Assembly (NCBI GenBank): GCA_015680905.1
Contig: CM027378.1
Location: 108,583,501-108,647,500, forward strand
Length of the DNA: 64,000 bases
Reading direction: 5' to 3'
From: Coptis chinensis
Taxonomy: Eukaryota; Streptophyta; Magnoliopsida; Ranunculales; Ranunculaceae
In this document: piece after piece, positions 39,884 to 50,824 of the stretch
How the letters are laid out: the number at the start of each line of letters is the position of its first letter
Position numbering within the stretch: position 1 is the first letter of the stretch
Program-made: the position numbers and the translations under genes
Notes under the pieces: model-generated
What the model was told of the DNA's origin: nothing
Seen by the model: the letters and a program-made list of their open reading frames with translations, nothing else
The model's database searches: none

Positions 39884-40220
39884 CTTCAGACTAAGCACCA
39901 CTCCATCCTTCTTGTTTAACATTTTGTAACACCTGCACCAATGTTTAATCAGATCTTATAAATTTTGTATATACAGATTACATTTTGTTACCATGGTATC
40001 TTATTAGTTTATATAATTTTAGTATGCCAATTTCAAGTACTATTGTGAATGGTAAGTATGCATACATAATTTTATAAAAGAATTTTAGAAACCAAAATTA
40101 TGTCCACACATTATTCAATGCGTTTTATTTGTCATCCACGTGCTATATGGAATAATTTGAGTACTTATGAAACTATGGAATTCATTTAATTCCCAGTTTG
40201 GAATTTGTTTATAAACATAC

Positions 40221-40405
40221 CTTGCTGATGGATTTGTTGCATCTTTCCATGTAACCAGGAAAGTGGTTGAATCTTCCGTCGTTCTTGCAGTTTCTGAATT
40301 AATATAAAAACATTTTCCCTGTAAGAGATCCGCCACCCATTGGAGAATAAGCTAGTAATCCAATGTTTCAATTGTTTGGGTGGCATACTTCAACCAGTTG
40401 ATCAA
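40221..40405 (-). pseudogene. Aldo/keto reductase (NAD(P)-linked oxidoreductase, At1g04420-like) exon relic
   Basis: A single exon-like block with acceptor TGTGCAG and donor GGTATG. It reads VDQLVEVCHPNN, stop (TGA at 40368-40370), NIGLLAYSPMGGGSLTGK, then after a frame change GRFNHFPGYMERCNKSISK. This is the conserved C-terminal region of plant potassium-channel-beta-like aldo/keto reductases, a different branch from the reductase at 7016-9124. Flanking exons were not found, so this is a relic. Confidence 0.7.
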
Positions 40406-40960
40406 CTGCACATGCAAACCAAGTCGAAAAATCACAAGTCATGGCAAGTATTACGAAGTTGTTGTACTTTTAATTACTGTCCTGTATAATTTTACTTCAA
40501 GAATAGGTTTTTTTTTTCCTTTAAAATCAAATAAATATCACATTAACAATATAGCTTGACCTCACATCTCAGATAAGATCTAATCAACTTCCAACTTTCT
40601 GCTCCAAATCTCATCCATGCAAACGTCATAATTAAAGTTACCTTCAAAATGACACCTAACTAACATGCTATAGTTGTTTGAATGCTGACAATCTTTAACT
40701 TTTGCCCAGAGTAACAATGCACCTTCCAAAAAGTTCATGATCAGTTGGGTTTATCCAACTGTAAAATAAGCGATCTCATTTGTTTTTCAAAAAATACATT
40801 TGTGACAAACCAAAAACTTCATTGATATGGTCCTTTAAATGGAATCATACCTTTAATATAATAAGTATTCATAGACAGGAAGAACAATATTCAAGTCTTT
40901 GTATAAAATTAACTTTATCGTGTGACCAATAAAAAAACACCATCTAAACAAATAACTTTA

Positions 40961-41403
40961 GTGGGTGTTTGGTTCTCATTTTTTCAAAAAAGTATTTTTT
41001 CTTAAAAAACACTTTTATGAAAAAGTATTTATTCTAAAAACAATTTTTCAATAAACATGTTTGGTTGTGACTTTTCTTAAAAGCTATTTTATCAAATCAG
41101 ATTTCACACTATGTTTCTCGATATATTTTGGCATATCGTGGCATAAATCACTAAAGTCTAAAACATCCCAGAGTTCATTTGCCTTTAGCCAAAAAGTGTT
41201 TCCTTCAAAGAAAAATAGTTTTTTAACTTAAAAAACAAGTTTTACCTAATTATCATAAAACAAGTTTTTGGGACCAAAAAATGTTTTTTGGATGAAAAAC
41301 TATTTTTTTTTAAATAGAAACCAAACACATTTATTTTTTCAAAAAATGTTTTTTCACTAATAAACACTTTTTAGCAATAAATAAATAGGATCCAAACACC
41401 CCC
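40961..41403. mobile_element. Tourist-like MITE, TSD TTA
   Basis: 443 bp, GTGGGTGTTTGGTTC ... GGATCCAAACACCCCC, flanked by TTA (40958-40960, 41404-41406). The interior is T/A-rich and can fold back on itself (TTTTTCAAAAAA-type motifs). The ends are typical of Tourist/PIF-Harbinger MITEs. Confidence 0.7.
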
Positions 41404-42590
41404 TTAGTGATTATGAGAAAAAGGACTCTTAGAATGCACATTTATTAGTTAATAAAACTACTCCCCTCATTCGAATATTCTAAGAAATGACACTGCGGCC
41501 ATTAGCACCTCTCACCTTATACAATCTGCAACAAGTCAATTGCAAACTGAGGAAGCCAAAACCTCAAGGCATGATTATCCAAGCACCTATTTTGCTTAGA
41601 AGCCTAATTTACAAAGCAATCAAGTATGCGACATAATTGAAAGATAAAAATGTGTCGCCGTGGTTAAAGTACCGATTGCAAGCGGATTTAGTATGCATTT
41701 GTTAAGCCTTAAAACTTCATTCCATGGATCATATCCAACTCAAACTAAAACAAAGCTCACTGGTGGTTCAAGGCATTTAATAGTCTGCACAAATGAAGAA
41801 AAAAAATTGAAAACACAATTGAAAATTTAAGGCATTCTAAATCAACGCCAACTTAACAGTTGGTGCGTATGCAATTCCAAACCCAATTAAAATTTAACAC
41901 ACAAACTGAGCTTAAAGTCTAGCACGAGGTTTTAAATAGGTTATCAACTAATAAGAATCAAACGAGATTGTACTTCATTAGATGTCTTCTCTTGCCAGAA
42001 AAGGTTTGATCGACCATGTATGTGTGGAAGGTGCAGTGCGTAATGTGCGTAAGGAGCCTTGACTATGATGCACCAAGTTTCAATCTCAAGAACTATATAA
42101 TCTACACTACAAAATAGTGCAATTAATTTTTAATGACATAAAATTAAGAATTCATCCTACAGAACTTAAGACGACTTCGTGCTCTTTTCACATTGTTGAC
42201 AATATTCATCAAGCCAATTTTAAGTCAAGAAGCCGTTTCAAATCATTAAATGCATGTTATTCAAGATATATATAGTGTTCAGTGTTAATTACCATAATGT
42301 TGAGAAAACAACAAAGTTAGTTACATTGTGCAACTAAGATACAGAACAAGGAGTGACAACGCATAACTATCAATCCGCACTTGTTTGACTGCTACCTATG
42401 TGAAGCTGGTCATATTGCCATCAAAGTACAATATCTCTTTTGCTCCAAATTAATTTGTACGGATTGAAAAATCACATCAATGTTCTATTGTTGTTAACAG
42501 GTATGTTATAATCAATAGCGCTTTAACACATTCGTTGCTTGAGCCGGTCATGCATTCTATAGTCTATGACAATAAAATGAAGCCAATACT
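41404..42590. other. Intergenic, no gene recognised
   Basis: AT-rich with no convincing ORF, repeat or element end. Confidence 0.5.
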
Positions 42591-42599
42591 GATGAGTCG

Positions 42600-43025
42600 C
42601 GATTTTTACTTCTATAGCTAAACACGACTTTACCCGACTGACAATGACTGTCGCCAAAGATATTACCCGACAGACCAAAACTGCCGCACGACCGTCGGAA
42701 AATGCTCGATCGGCATAGGCTTTCGACAGTTATTAACGGTCAGAATAGGCCGTTGGGTTTGATGATCTTTGCCGACGGCTATTCCCACTGCTTTGGACCG
42801 TCGGATATGCCTACTGTCAAGAACCGGTCGCCGAATGGATCATGGTTGTTAATCACGGATATACCGCGTCACTAGCCGTCGGATAAGACAAGTGTTATAG
42901 GCCGTCGGATAGGTCAGGTGCTAGTGACCATTGGGTATTCCAATAGTTGGTGCCTGCTATTATCTGTCGGGATAGTTTACTACTTAGATAGCAGTTTGTA
43001 TCCGTCGGGTATTAGTTTTTTGTTT
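42600..43025. repeat. CCGTCGG-motif block, possible CACTA-type subterminal remnant
   Basis: A locally GC-richer stretch with at least eight GCCGTCGG(A/G)T or CCGACNG-type motifs in both orientations (for example 42692, 42772, 42807, 42877, 42901). Such motifs recall the subterminal repeats of plant CACTA (En/Spm) elements, but no CACTA end or transposase is visible here. Confidence 0.4.
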
Positions 43026-43156
43026 AAAAAAAATATTGGTTATAATAATTCTTTCAGGTATCCCAACATTATATTTTTTTTCCCCTCCAATTACATTCTT
43101 GCAAGTTCCCACTCAAATGCTACAAGTGCCAATATATTTATAAAGAAACAATAAGA

Positions 43157-44812
43157 TCAATATGTTTGGCATGAGTGAGAGTATCAGATCGTGGACTTTT
43201 CATCTGGAAATGATTTGTTGAAGTCCTATAAAGCATTTTAAGATCAATATGTTTGGCATGAGATATTAGCTATTATAGTGAAAATGGCAGAAGAAAGTGA
43301 AAATGGCAGAAGGAAAGAGAAGGGTAAATCCGTCCAAATGATAAAATAGCAGGGGTAAAAATGTCAAGAAAAAATGACCAAGAGTCACACATCACACAAT
43401 AAATCTTTAATATATAGAAAAATGAGGGGTTGAGTGAATAGTGATTGGTATGGATGTAGGGGCATTTTGGTAATTTTATAATTATTTTTGTTTTTTTCTA
43501 TTTTTTTGGGGGCGAAATTGTAGTTTCACAATTATCAAATTTATTTTCTAGCAAAAGTGTAGACTTGGTGGGCTCCGGGATGAGAAAAATGATTGCACAT
43601 ATAGAAATAAAATAGTAATTCACTTTTATTGTAAATTTAAAATTAGAAAAAATAATAATAGTAGGGATTGAGATTGTTCCACGTGATAAGCACGTGGCAT
43701 GAGGCTAGTTAATATTAAAACAGTGCAAAATCTAGAGTAGCATGCTGTACCTGTACTCTCGAATTTGGGCCCTCCTATCAGCAAAAAAGTGCGTGTCTAC
43801 TGCCCCACAAAGTCTTGAATCACACTATAATCGCTATTAAAACAGAACCGTAAGTTGGGCTGGGATTTTTAAGATAGTAGGGATTGGCTACTACTGCTAA
43901 TTGTTAGTGCTCCTTTGTCTTTATGAGTTGACTTCTCATGAGTTTTAGAGTATCAGATCGTGAACTTTTCATCTGGAAATGATTTGTTGAAGTCCTATAG
44001 AGCATTTTAAGATCAATATGTTTGGCATGAGATATTAGCTATTACAGTAGCTCCATTATAGTTCTTAAAAGTGTTACTACATCCCATCTTTACTACGTAT
44101 AATGATACGGCGTAGGCGAGCTAGCTTGGGAGCTGTCATTGTGTCCGACACTTTTCGTCTTTTTCTGTTTTTTATATGTGGGTCCCACCAGAAAAAACAG
44201 GAGAAAACTAAAAAAGAGATACGTGGTATCCACGTGCGTCAAGACCAATATTAATGCTAGTCTGGTGCACGTGCGGATAACTAACTATTGTTGGGTTCAA
44301 AGATCACAAAAAGTCAAAATAGTAATGTACAGTTTATTATTCTCTTACTGGACCAACAGATCACTCTCTTTCTTCTTCTCCATTACATAATCTTTTATTC
44401 TTATGCAGATCTGTGATTCAAAAAATGGCAAAGAAAATAGCTGGGATTGTAAAGAAATACAAAATAAAACTCACAACAATGTTTCAATTGCATTAATACT
44501 TACAAAATCAAATTTACACTATAACCCCATCAAAAAAGAACCAAAAAGAATCCCAAAACACAATTTTGTTTCAAATAAAGATAAATATAGAGGGAAAAAT
44601 GATTTAACGACGTAGCCGATAATCTTTTATGTGATGTGAAACCATCTGAATATCTTAAGTGAAAATGGCAGAAGGAAGTGAAAATGGTAAAAATGTCAAG
44701 AAAAAATGACCAAAGTCACACATCACACAATAAATTAATATTAAAATACTGTTGTAGAACTCTAAGTCGGGCGGGGATTTTGAAGATAGTAGAGATACAA
44801 TTAATTAGAGCA
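43157..44812. repeat. Backbone repeat, copy B, left part (with a local partial duplication)
   Basis: 43884-44810 matches 9210-10490 of copy A. 43157-43403 plus 43709-43880 repeat parts of the same sequence (GATCAATATGTTTGGCATGAG; GGGTAAATCCGTCCAAAT), so copy B has an extra truncated duplicate. Non-coding. Confidence 0.8.
43404..43708 (+). mobile_element. Small non-autonomous Helitron with empty site in the same window
   Basis: 305 bp, starting TCTTTAATATATAG and ending in a hairpin CCACGTG-n-CACGTGG (43679-43697) then CATGAGGCTAG. Flanks are A on the left and T on the right, with no target duplication. The local duplicate of the host sequence at 44721-44745 reads CACACAATAAATTAATATTA, the exact uninterrupted site. 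TC start, hairpin, CTAG end and A|T insertion are the Helitron signature. Confidence 0.85.
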
Positions 44813-45655
44813 TTTTTAGGGGAGACACTTTCCTAGCATCAAACACCAAATTTCCAACAATTTGGTGAGAGTCACATATTGATGAAAACACTAAAAAAAT
44901 ATCAAACCAAACACAAAATAGGCCAAAATTTGGTTCCAAACTTTGGTCTTCAGATCAAATCTCTCACGGTTTTCAAAAACAAACAGCGGTTTTTCCAACA
45001 CCGCATGAGCTTGGGCTGCTAAGTGGGCTTCTATGGCGCGGTTTTGCTAACATCACCTGAACTTGGGCTTCTATAGGAGCGGTTTTGCCAACACGAAATT
45101 AGAAATTGTGCAATTGTATGAAGAAATTAGGAATTGTGCAATTATATCTAAAAATGATTATGATTATGTATCCAAAATGTACACAAAACGATAAAAATGA
45201 TCCAAAATCTATGATTATGATCCAATATCCAAAATTATTTAAAACCTATCATATTACATAAAATTTATTTAGCTATCTTTTTACGCCCCTTACCACTTGA
45301 TGCATCTCCTCTCTCTATTTGGATGTTCCGAAGCTGTTCCTCTAAGTTCCTAACCTGAGAACCAAAATCTTCTCTGTCTGCACGAATGTTAACTACCTCA
45401 GCCTGAAGTTCTTCATATCCCTGATGTTGTTGCGTATACACCTGCTGAATATCTTCATACGCTTTTCGAGTCTCGTTATACGTACGTTGGGATTGCTGAT
45501 ATGTTTGACAATATGTCTCCTATCTTTCTTGGCTATAATGATACATGGCAGTCCTCATCTCATCAAACAACAAATATGGTTCTTATATCTTTTCCGAACC
45601 TTAGTCTGAAAATCCAAGAAAATACATTGTGAGTATATATATATATATGATATAT

Positions 45656-45808
45656 GATAGAGGCACAGTCAATGTAGCCACATTATAGACACAGTTAATC
45701 TAATCCGTCGATCTGTTTCCAATCCTACGGTTGGATCAGTTTAAATCAAACACCGAAATATATCTAAACGCGAATGGTTTTCTCTCTTCTATTCTTCTCT
45801 CTCCAACA
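45656..45808 (+). repeat. Left terminal inverted repeat of the Pack-MULE
   Basis: Pairs with 50527-50679 in inverted orientation with high identity and a few small indels. Confidence 0.85.
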
Positions 45809-45847
45809 ACACAAAATCAAACAACAACAAATTTAGCAAGCAACCAA

Positions 45848-46560
45848 CTATTTTTTTCGATTTTCAAGACCCAAATTTGAAGAATCCATCTCTGATTTGG
45901 GGTTTAAAATTCGATTTGAACCAATTCTTGATTCTTTTTTTTTTTTTGATTGGTCTGGAGCAGTAAATTCGTTAAAATAGATATATATGATCGATCTCGA
46001 TCTGTCGTGAAATAGTTCCCGTTGACCGATACTTACCCGAGCTCCTTGCTTCTCTTTATCTTGGAAGTGAGGTCGGCATTGGTGCATTGGAAATTGGAAA
46101 GCTAGCTTTGTTGAGTAAAAAGCGGATTTGGACATTTCGCTTGAGGAATTCAAGATACTCTTGTTTCTCTTGAGAGGAAAGAGACGACTCACTTTTTTAT
46201 CTTGGGTTCTTAAGGAGTTACCAAGTTCACATATTAAGTTTCTTCGATGATAGCCTTCGATTTTATTCGAACCGATCGAACACACGCTTTGAACTCCTCA
46301 TCACCGCTGCTTGCTTTTGGCTTGCACGCTCGTTTTAGCCGCTATTAAGCCCCCCCTTTCCTTGTTAGAAGTGAGTTTGCACAGTGTAGTTTAGTTCTTC
46401 AAGACCATACCTAGGCTTAGAGAGTTAAGTTCCTCGAGACCTTGAAGTGTATAGTAAGCTTTCTAGACCTTGAAGCGAATAGTACGCTTTCTAGACCTAA
46501 GAAATAAGTTAGCAGCAGCGCGCGTAGTCGCTTCGCTCTAGTTGCTTCTTCGCTCTCACA
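45848..46560. other. Unassigned segment of the Pack-MULE, possibly organellar
   Basis: Contains a 145-residue minus-strand ORF (45848-46285) without recognisable family, then GC-richer sequence (CGCTATTAAGCCCCCCCTTT; GCGCGCGTAGTCGCTTCGCT) that resembles plant mitochondrial intergenic DNA in composition. The tandem phrase TTTCTAGACCTTGAAG occurs twice near 46460-46490. Origin is a guess. Confidence 0.25.
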
Positions 46561-46823
46561 AGGTATTGAACCCATTTTCAGTAAGTGTTTTTTTTTGTTT
46601 TTGTTTACGTAATAGTAAAATGTTGGTATTGTTATTATTTTAATTGCTTTATGTTATTATTTGTTGAATTAGAGAATGCTATGGCGGAATTAGGGAGGCT
46701 ACTTATATATGAAGCCTGTAGGGATTGGCTGGTGAGTTGATAAATTTTGTTCATGCGTGTTGTGGGTCGAATGTTTTATATTGTTATTTGTTTGGACTTT
46801 GGATTTACATTTTTAATGTTTGA

Positions 46824-47655
46824 TTGTTTCTAGCCCATCAGAATCGGGAAATTCACCACCTATGGGGGTGGCTTCAGTTGAGTTTATTGATCCAAGAGGC
46901 GTTGAAGGGTTTGGAGTATCTTCACGGGCAAGGGTGTATACATCGAGATGTCAAGGCTGGAAACATCTTAGTTGACTCACATGGAGCAAGTAAGCTCGGA
47001 GATCTTGGTGTATCTACTTCTCTTTTTTTATTCTGATGATAGGTGGCGCAAAGGAAATACAATAATAGGGACACCTTGCTGGATGGCGCCGGAGATCTTG
47101 GATATGGAAGAAGGGCATGGATACAACTTCAAAGCAGATATATAGTCCTTCGACATCACAGCCATAGAGCTTGCCCACGGTCATGCTCCTTTCTCAGAGT
47201 ATCCTCCCACGTGGCTGCTTTCTTACAATCCCGACGGATGATCCACCGCGTTTAGATGATATAAAAGACCGAAGTTCTCAAAGCAATTTAAACGGATGAT
47301 TGCTAAGTGCTTAGTAAAAGATCCATCAAAAAGACCTTCAAAGAACAACACTTTTGAGGGATCGATTCTTTAAGAATCACAAGTTTAGTTCGCGTCACGA
47401 AGCACCGTTGGGAAAAGCCCAAAACAGTGAAGGTGAACGTTAGAACATATGCAAGCACCTAGTAATATTCGGGATGTGCAAAAGGAGGAGATATATCGCA
47501 TAATCAGTATGTATGTAAGGGGAGTAAGCAACTGGAATTTTGATATCGAAGAACTGAAGGCACAGGCAGCCCTTATTGAGGACGAGGAGGAAAGTTTTTC
47601 TGCTGAAGCATCTTCAGAAAATGGCGACGAGGGAGACAAAGATATTAATGGCTAG
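46824..47655 (+). pseudogene. Ste20/OSR1 (FRAY)-like Ser/Thr kinase fragment captured in the Pack-MULE
   Basis: Frame 1 (to 47036) has EALKGLEYLHGQGCIHRDVK, containing the catalytic HRD, then AGNILVD. The metal-binding DFG is changed to DLG (KLGDLGVS). After a gap 47050-47340 reads [13 protein letters not shown] (APE motif) and YNFKADI-stop-SFDITAIELAHGHAPFSEYPP, then MIAKCLVKDPSKRPS. 47449-47655 adds the C-terminal KRGVSNWNFD-like stretch (VRGVSNWNFDIEELKAQA), typical of plant OSR1-related kinases. The N-terminal lobe with the ATP loop and Lys is absent. Stops and the DLG change mean it is inactive as a kinase. Confidence 0.78.
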
Positions 47656-48218
47656 CAAAAAGGGCGATCATATCAGAAAAGGTTTTTGGTTTTTGTAATT
47701 GAAAAAATAACTACGTGTTAGCTTGATCTTGTCAATGGGGCAAGGCTTTATGTCCCCCTCCATGGTACGTAGGCAGCCCAGAAGAACTTGGATTCAGCAA
47801 CAAATATAAATATAAATAAAAAGTTCAATTCTGTGCAAATTTTTGAACATGTTTAATTTCCTTTCCACACTTCTCTTTTTTACACGAACAATACAAATAT
47901 TTTTTGTGTGGGCTGCAAGTGATTCACATGAAGGTGTTCCCTGACAAAAAGGGTTTGTAATGTGAATTACTATAAATATAAAAAAACACTATTGATAATC
48001 ATAACTAAGAAACTGACGTTGGGACCTTTGGATTAAAATCTTACGAAACAGTACCTCATTACAACTAAACAAAAACTCTTCAAACTAAGCTGCAAATACT
48101 TCTGGCTACATTCTCATAAGTCCGAGGATCTTTAGAACAACATACCGCAAATGGGTAACATAAACAAAACAAAGGCCATCCTCGAAAGCAAAGGCAACCC
48201 TATAACAGTTCCCAACAA

Positions 48219-48560
48219 TCATTTGGACTTCTTTCCTTTGCTTCTTCTTGATGACTTCATCAACATACATGATACCTTTGCCTTTATAAACCTCGGGAGG
48301 TTTACAAATGTGAACAATAGCGGCAAAAAGAACTGGTGCACCCTCCGCTTGTCCGTCCCAAAGGCAAAGAAACTATGTTGGGTTTGAAACAAAACACACG
48401 AATTTAGTGGAACACTCGGTTCCACTTCATGGTTGTAACCCAATTTCAAATACAAAGATGGCGCCCTCCTCGACTCACCGGCTTTGAATCCAACCCCAAC
48501 AATCTTTAGAAAGCGAAAAGAATTTGGCTTCCATCTACAACTTTTGAACAGCACGCTAGC
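48219..48560 (-). pseudogene. Ribosomal protein L6 (organellar type) fragment captured in the Pack-MULE
   Basis: Reads FLKIVGVGFKAG, SLYLKLGYNHEVEPSVP and GTDKRRVHQF in one frame. After a frame change it reads CKPPEVYKGKGIMYVDEVIK, the normal C-terminal end of bacterial-type L6 as found in plant mitochondria. About the C-terminal 100 residues are represented. Frameshifted, hence a fragment. Confidence 0.8.
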
Positions 48561-49679
48561 AACATGCTGTACATGAAAAAGGGCGAAGGAAGAAAATAAG
48601 CAAATTTAATGGTAAAACCAACGAAAAGGAAGAATGAAAGAGTGATATAACAAAATTCTTTACTTTACTGAGTCAACCACTTATCTATTTTATTTATTTA
48701 TCAACATTATTAGGAATATTACCTTAATCAGTAGAATTGGGTTTGATACCCACAAACCTCTCTCACTGAGACAGACTGGGAAATAAATGAGATTAATTAA
48801 ATTTAATAAAGACAAACTATCACTCATTTATTAGGTAGACGCCTTACTTGGCAAGATTAGCTACTTCACGCTTGGGCAAGATCACCGCTATTAGGTAGAC
48901 GCCCTACAACAACTAATAAAAAAAATGACATTCTTATCTACACTCTTCACTTGAGTTTCTCCACAACATTATTCACCTCTACATTTAGAGGAGGGGCAGA
49001 AAAAGGCTGCTAAAAAGCCTGCAGCCTTTACTAGATTTTTTTTCTTTTTCTCACTCACGTTAACAAAACTTCGAGTGGCTATGCTACAATATAAAGATAT
49101 ACCGAAAGCTTCTAGGGAAATAAATAAACAAATTCAGACCAATCGTGACATCTAACCTAAGGAGATTCAATAACTAAAAATTTCTAAGTTTTAATCCTTG
49201 GGCACTAACTCTCAATTTTTTTTTTTTTTTTCTTTTAGAAGTCTTAAGTCTCGAACCCTATCTCTTGAGGAGTGGACTTCTTCGCCTCGACAATGTGTAT
49301 ATTAATGGCGGAGAAATATTGCTTACCACAATGACACATCACATAAGCAAAATGTGAAAGGGCACCTAGCATCCAACTTCAAAAGGGATACATTACTAGT
49401 TGGAATCCTCTAACGTTTTGCTACATAATAGAATCTGATGGAAACCATCCAACTTTACCTTTGCATTCCCCTTCAGACCATCCCGATGGAGCCACCTAAA
49501 AAAGATCAAGTTTCATGACATTAAACAAGAATCCTGGACCTCAATTCACAAACACTATGCATACAAAGAGAGCACATAACAAGAGAAATGGTCACTATTA
49601 ATCTCCTGGCGTTATAAACTATGATAGAAGCTATGAGTATGACTTTCATGAATGAATATACAGACATCCAAAAGTAGAA

Positions 49680-49835
49680 CAAACCTTATCTTTTTCTCCT
49701 GAAACTCAGTAGTAGGATTTCCATAGTGCCCATATTCCAAACTTGCATAACGTCCCATCGTTCTGGTAAAGTTCCATTGTTTTGCAAAGAAGGAACCAAC
49801 AGTTCGAATACTACCCACGACATCGTTTGCAACTT
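49680..49835 (-). pseudogene. Cystathionine gamma-synthase-like exon fragment captured in the Pack-MULE
   Basis: Reads SFFAKQWNFTRTMGRYASLE then YGHYGNPTTEFQEKKI, matching the conserved EYGRYGNPTT region of plant cystathionine gamma-synthase (methionine biosynthesis, PLP enzyme, plastid). Only this exon-sized piece is recognisable; the PLP lysine region is absent. Surrounding ORFs are extensions without similarity. Confidence 0.62.
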
Positions 49836-50088
49836 GACAGGAAGAGCACAAGCCAGTAGACCACTTCGAGCGTCCAAACACTTTCATGTTTAACTGTAGC
49901 TTGTAACAGACTACCACTACTACCCCAATCTCGATAAGTTGTCAATGAGAACAACACCATCTACCTATGGAATCAGTCGACTAGGGAAAACGAAATTGTT
50001 GCAAATACCTGTCTTGAAGATTTACCTTGTCAACTTGGTATATGGTATATGGCTTCGGTACATTTAAAAACAATTAACAACCAAATTG

Positions 50089-50089
<1 letters not shown>

Positions 50090-50133
<44 letters not shown>
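50090..50133. repeat. Poly(A) run
   Basis: About 44 A residues inside the Pack-MULE; length is likely uncertain in any assembly. Confidence 0.9.
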
Positions 50134-50137
<4 letters not shown>

Positions 50138-50526
50138 AGGTCTAAAATATAGTTAATTGATTAAAAATTATACTTGCAACTAAAAATAAAATAAAATAAC
50201 AACCAAATCGAAAAAGTAAAAACATTGAGGTCTAAAAAATAGTTAATTGATTAAAAATCGAAAAAAAATAAAAAAAATAAAAATTATACTTGCAAATTGA
50301 AAACAAACAAAAACAATTCACAACTTGTTCTTCTACTATTACCGAACCCATTTCATTAAAATCGAAAATAAAAAATTGAAAATCAACAAAATACATACCT
50401 TCTTCCAATTTGTGCTTGATTTTCTCAATTTGGAGAAAGGAGAAGGACAAATCTAGCTTTTCGGTTTGAATTTGGAGGTGTTTCGGTGTTGAATTTGGAG
50501 GTGTTGGTTTAGATTCGGAGAAATTT

Positions 50527-50679
50527 GGAGAGAGAAGAATATGAGAGAGAAAACCCTTCGCGTTTAGATATATTTCGGTGTTTGATTTAAACTGATCCAA
50601 CCGTAGGATTAGTAATGCATCGAGGATTAGATTAATCATGTGCCTAGAATGTGGCTACAAAGGATCGTATGCCTCTATC
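50527..50679 (-). repeat. Right terminal inverted repeat of the Pack-MULE
   Basis: Inverted partner of 45656-45808; ends GTATGCCTCTATC before the (AT)n tract. Confidence 0.85.
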
Positions 50680-50681
50680 CC

Positions 50682-50824
<143 letters not shown>

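Larger units (their letters stand above)
45656..50679. mobile_element. Pack-MULE carrying three host-gene fragments
   Basis: About 5.0 kb with long terminal inverted repeats of about 150 bp (45656-45808 and 50527-50679). Both arms start GATAGAGGCA and share CCTACGGTTGGATCAGTTTA and AACACCGAAATATATCTAAA. It is inserted in (AT)n DNA of the MAIN-like transposon, so the target duplication cannot be read. The interior has no transposase but holds fragments of a Ste20-like kinase (plus strand), a ribosomal protein L6 (minus) and a cystathionine gamma-synthase-like enzyme (minus). Long inverted repeats around unrelated gene pieces define Pack-MULEs. Confidence 0.78.

Noticed and set aside
46290-46560. 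Mitochondrial DNA insertion inside the Pack-MULE
   Set aside because: Composition is suggestive, but no mitochondrial gene can be recognised; listed only as a low-confidence segment.
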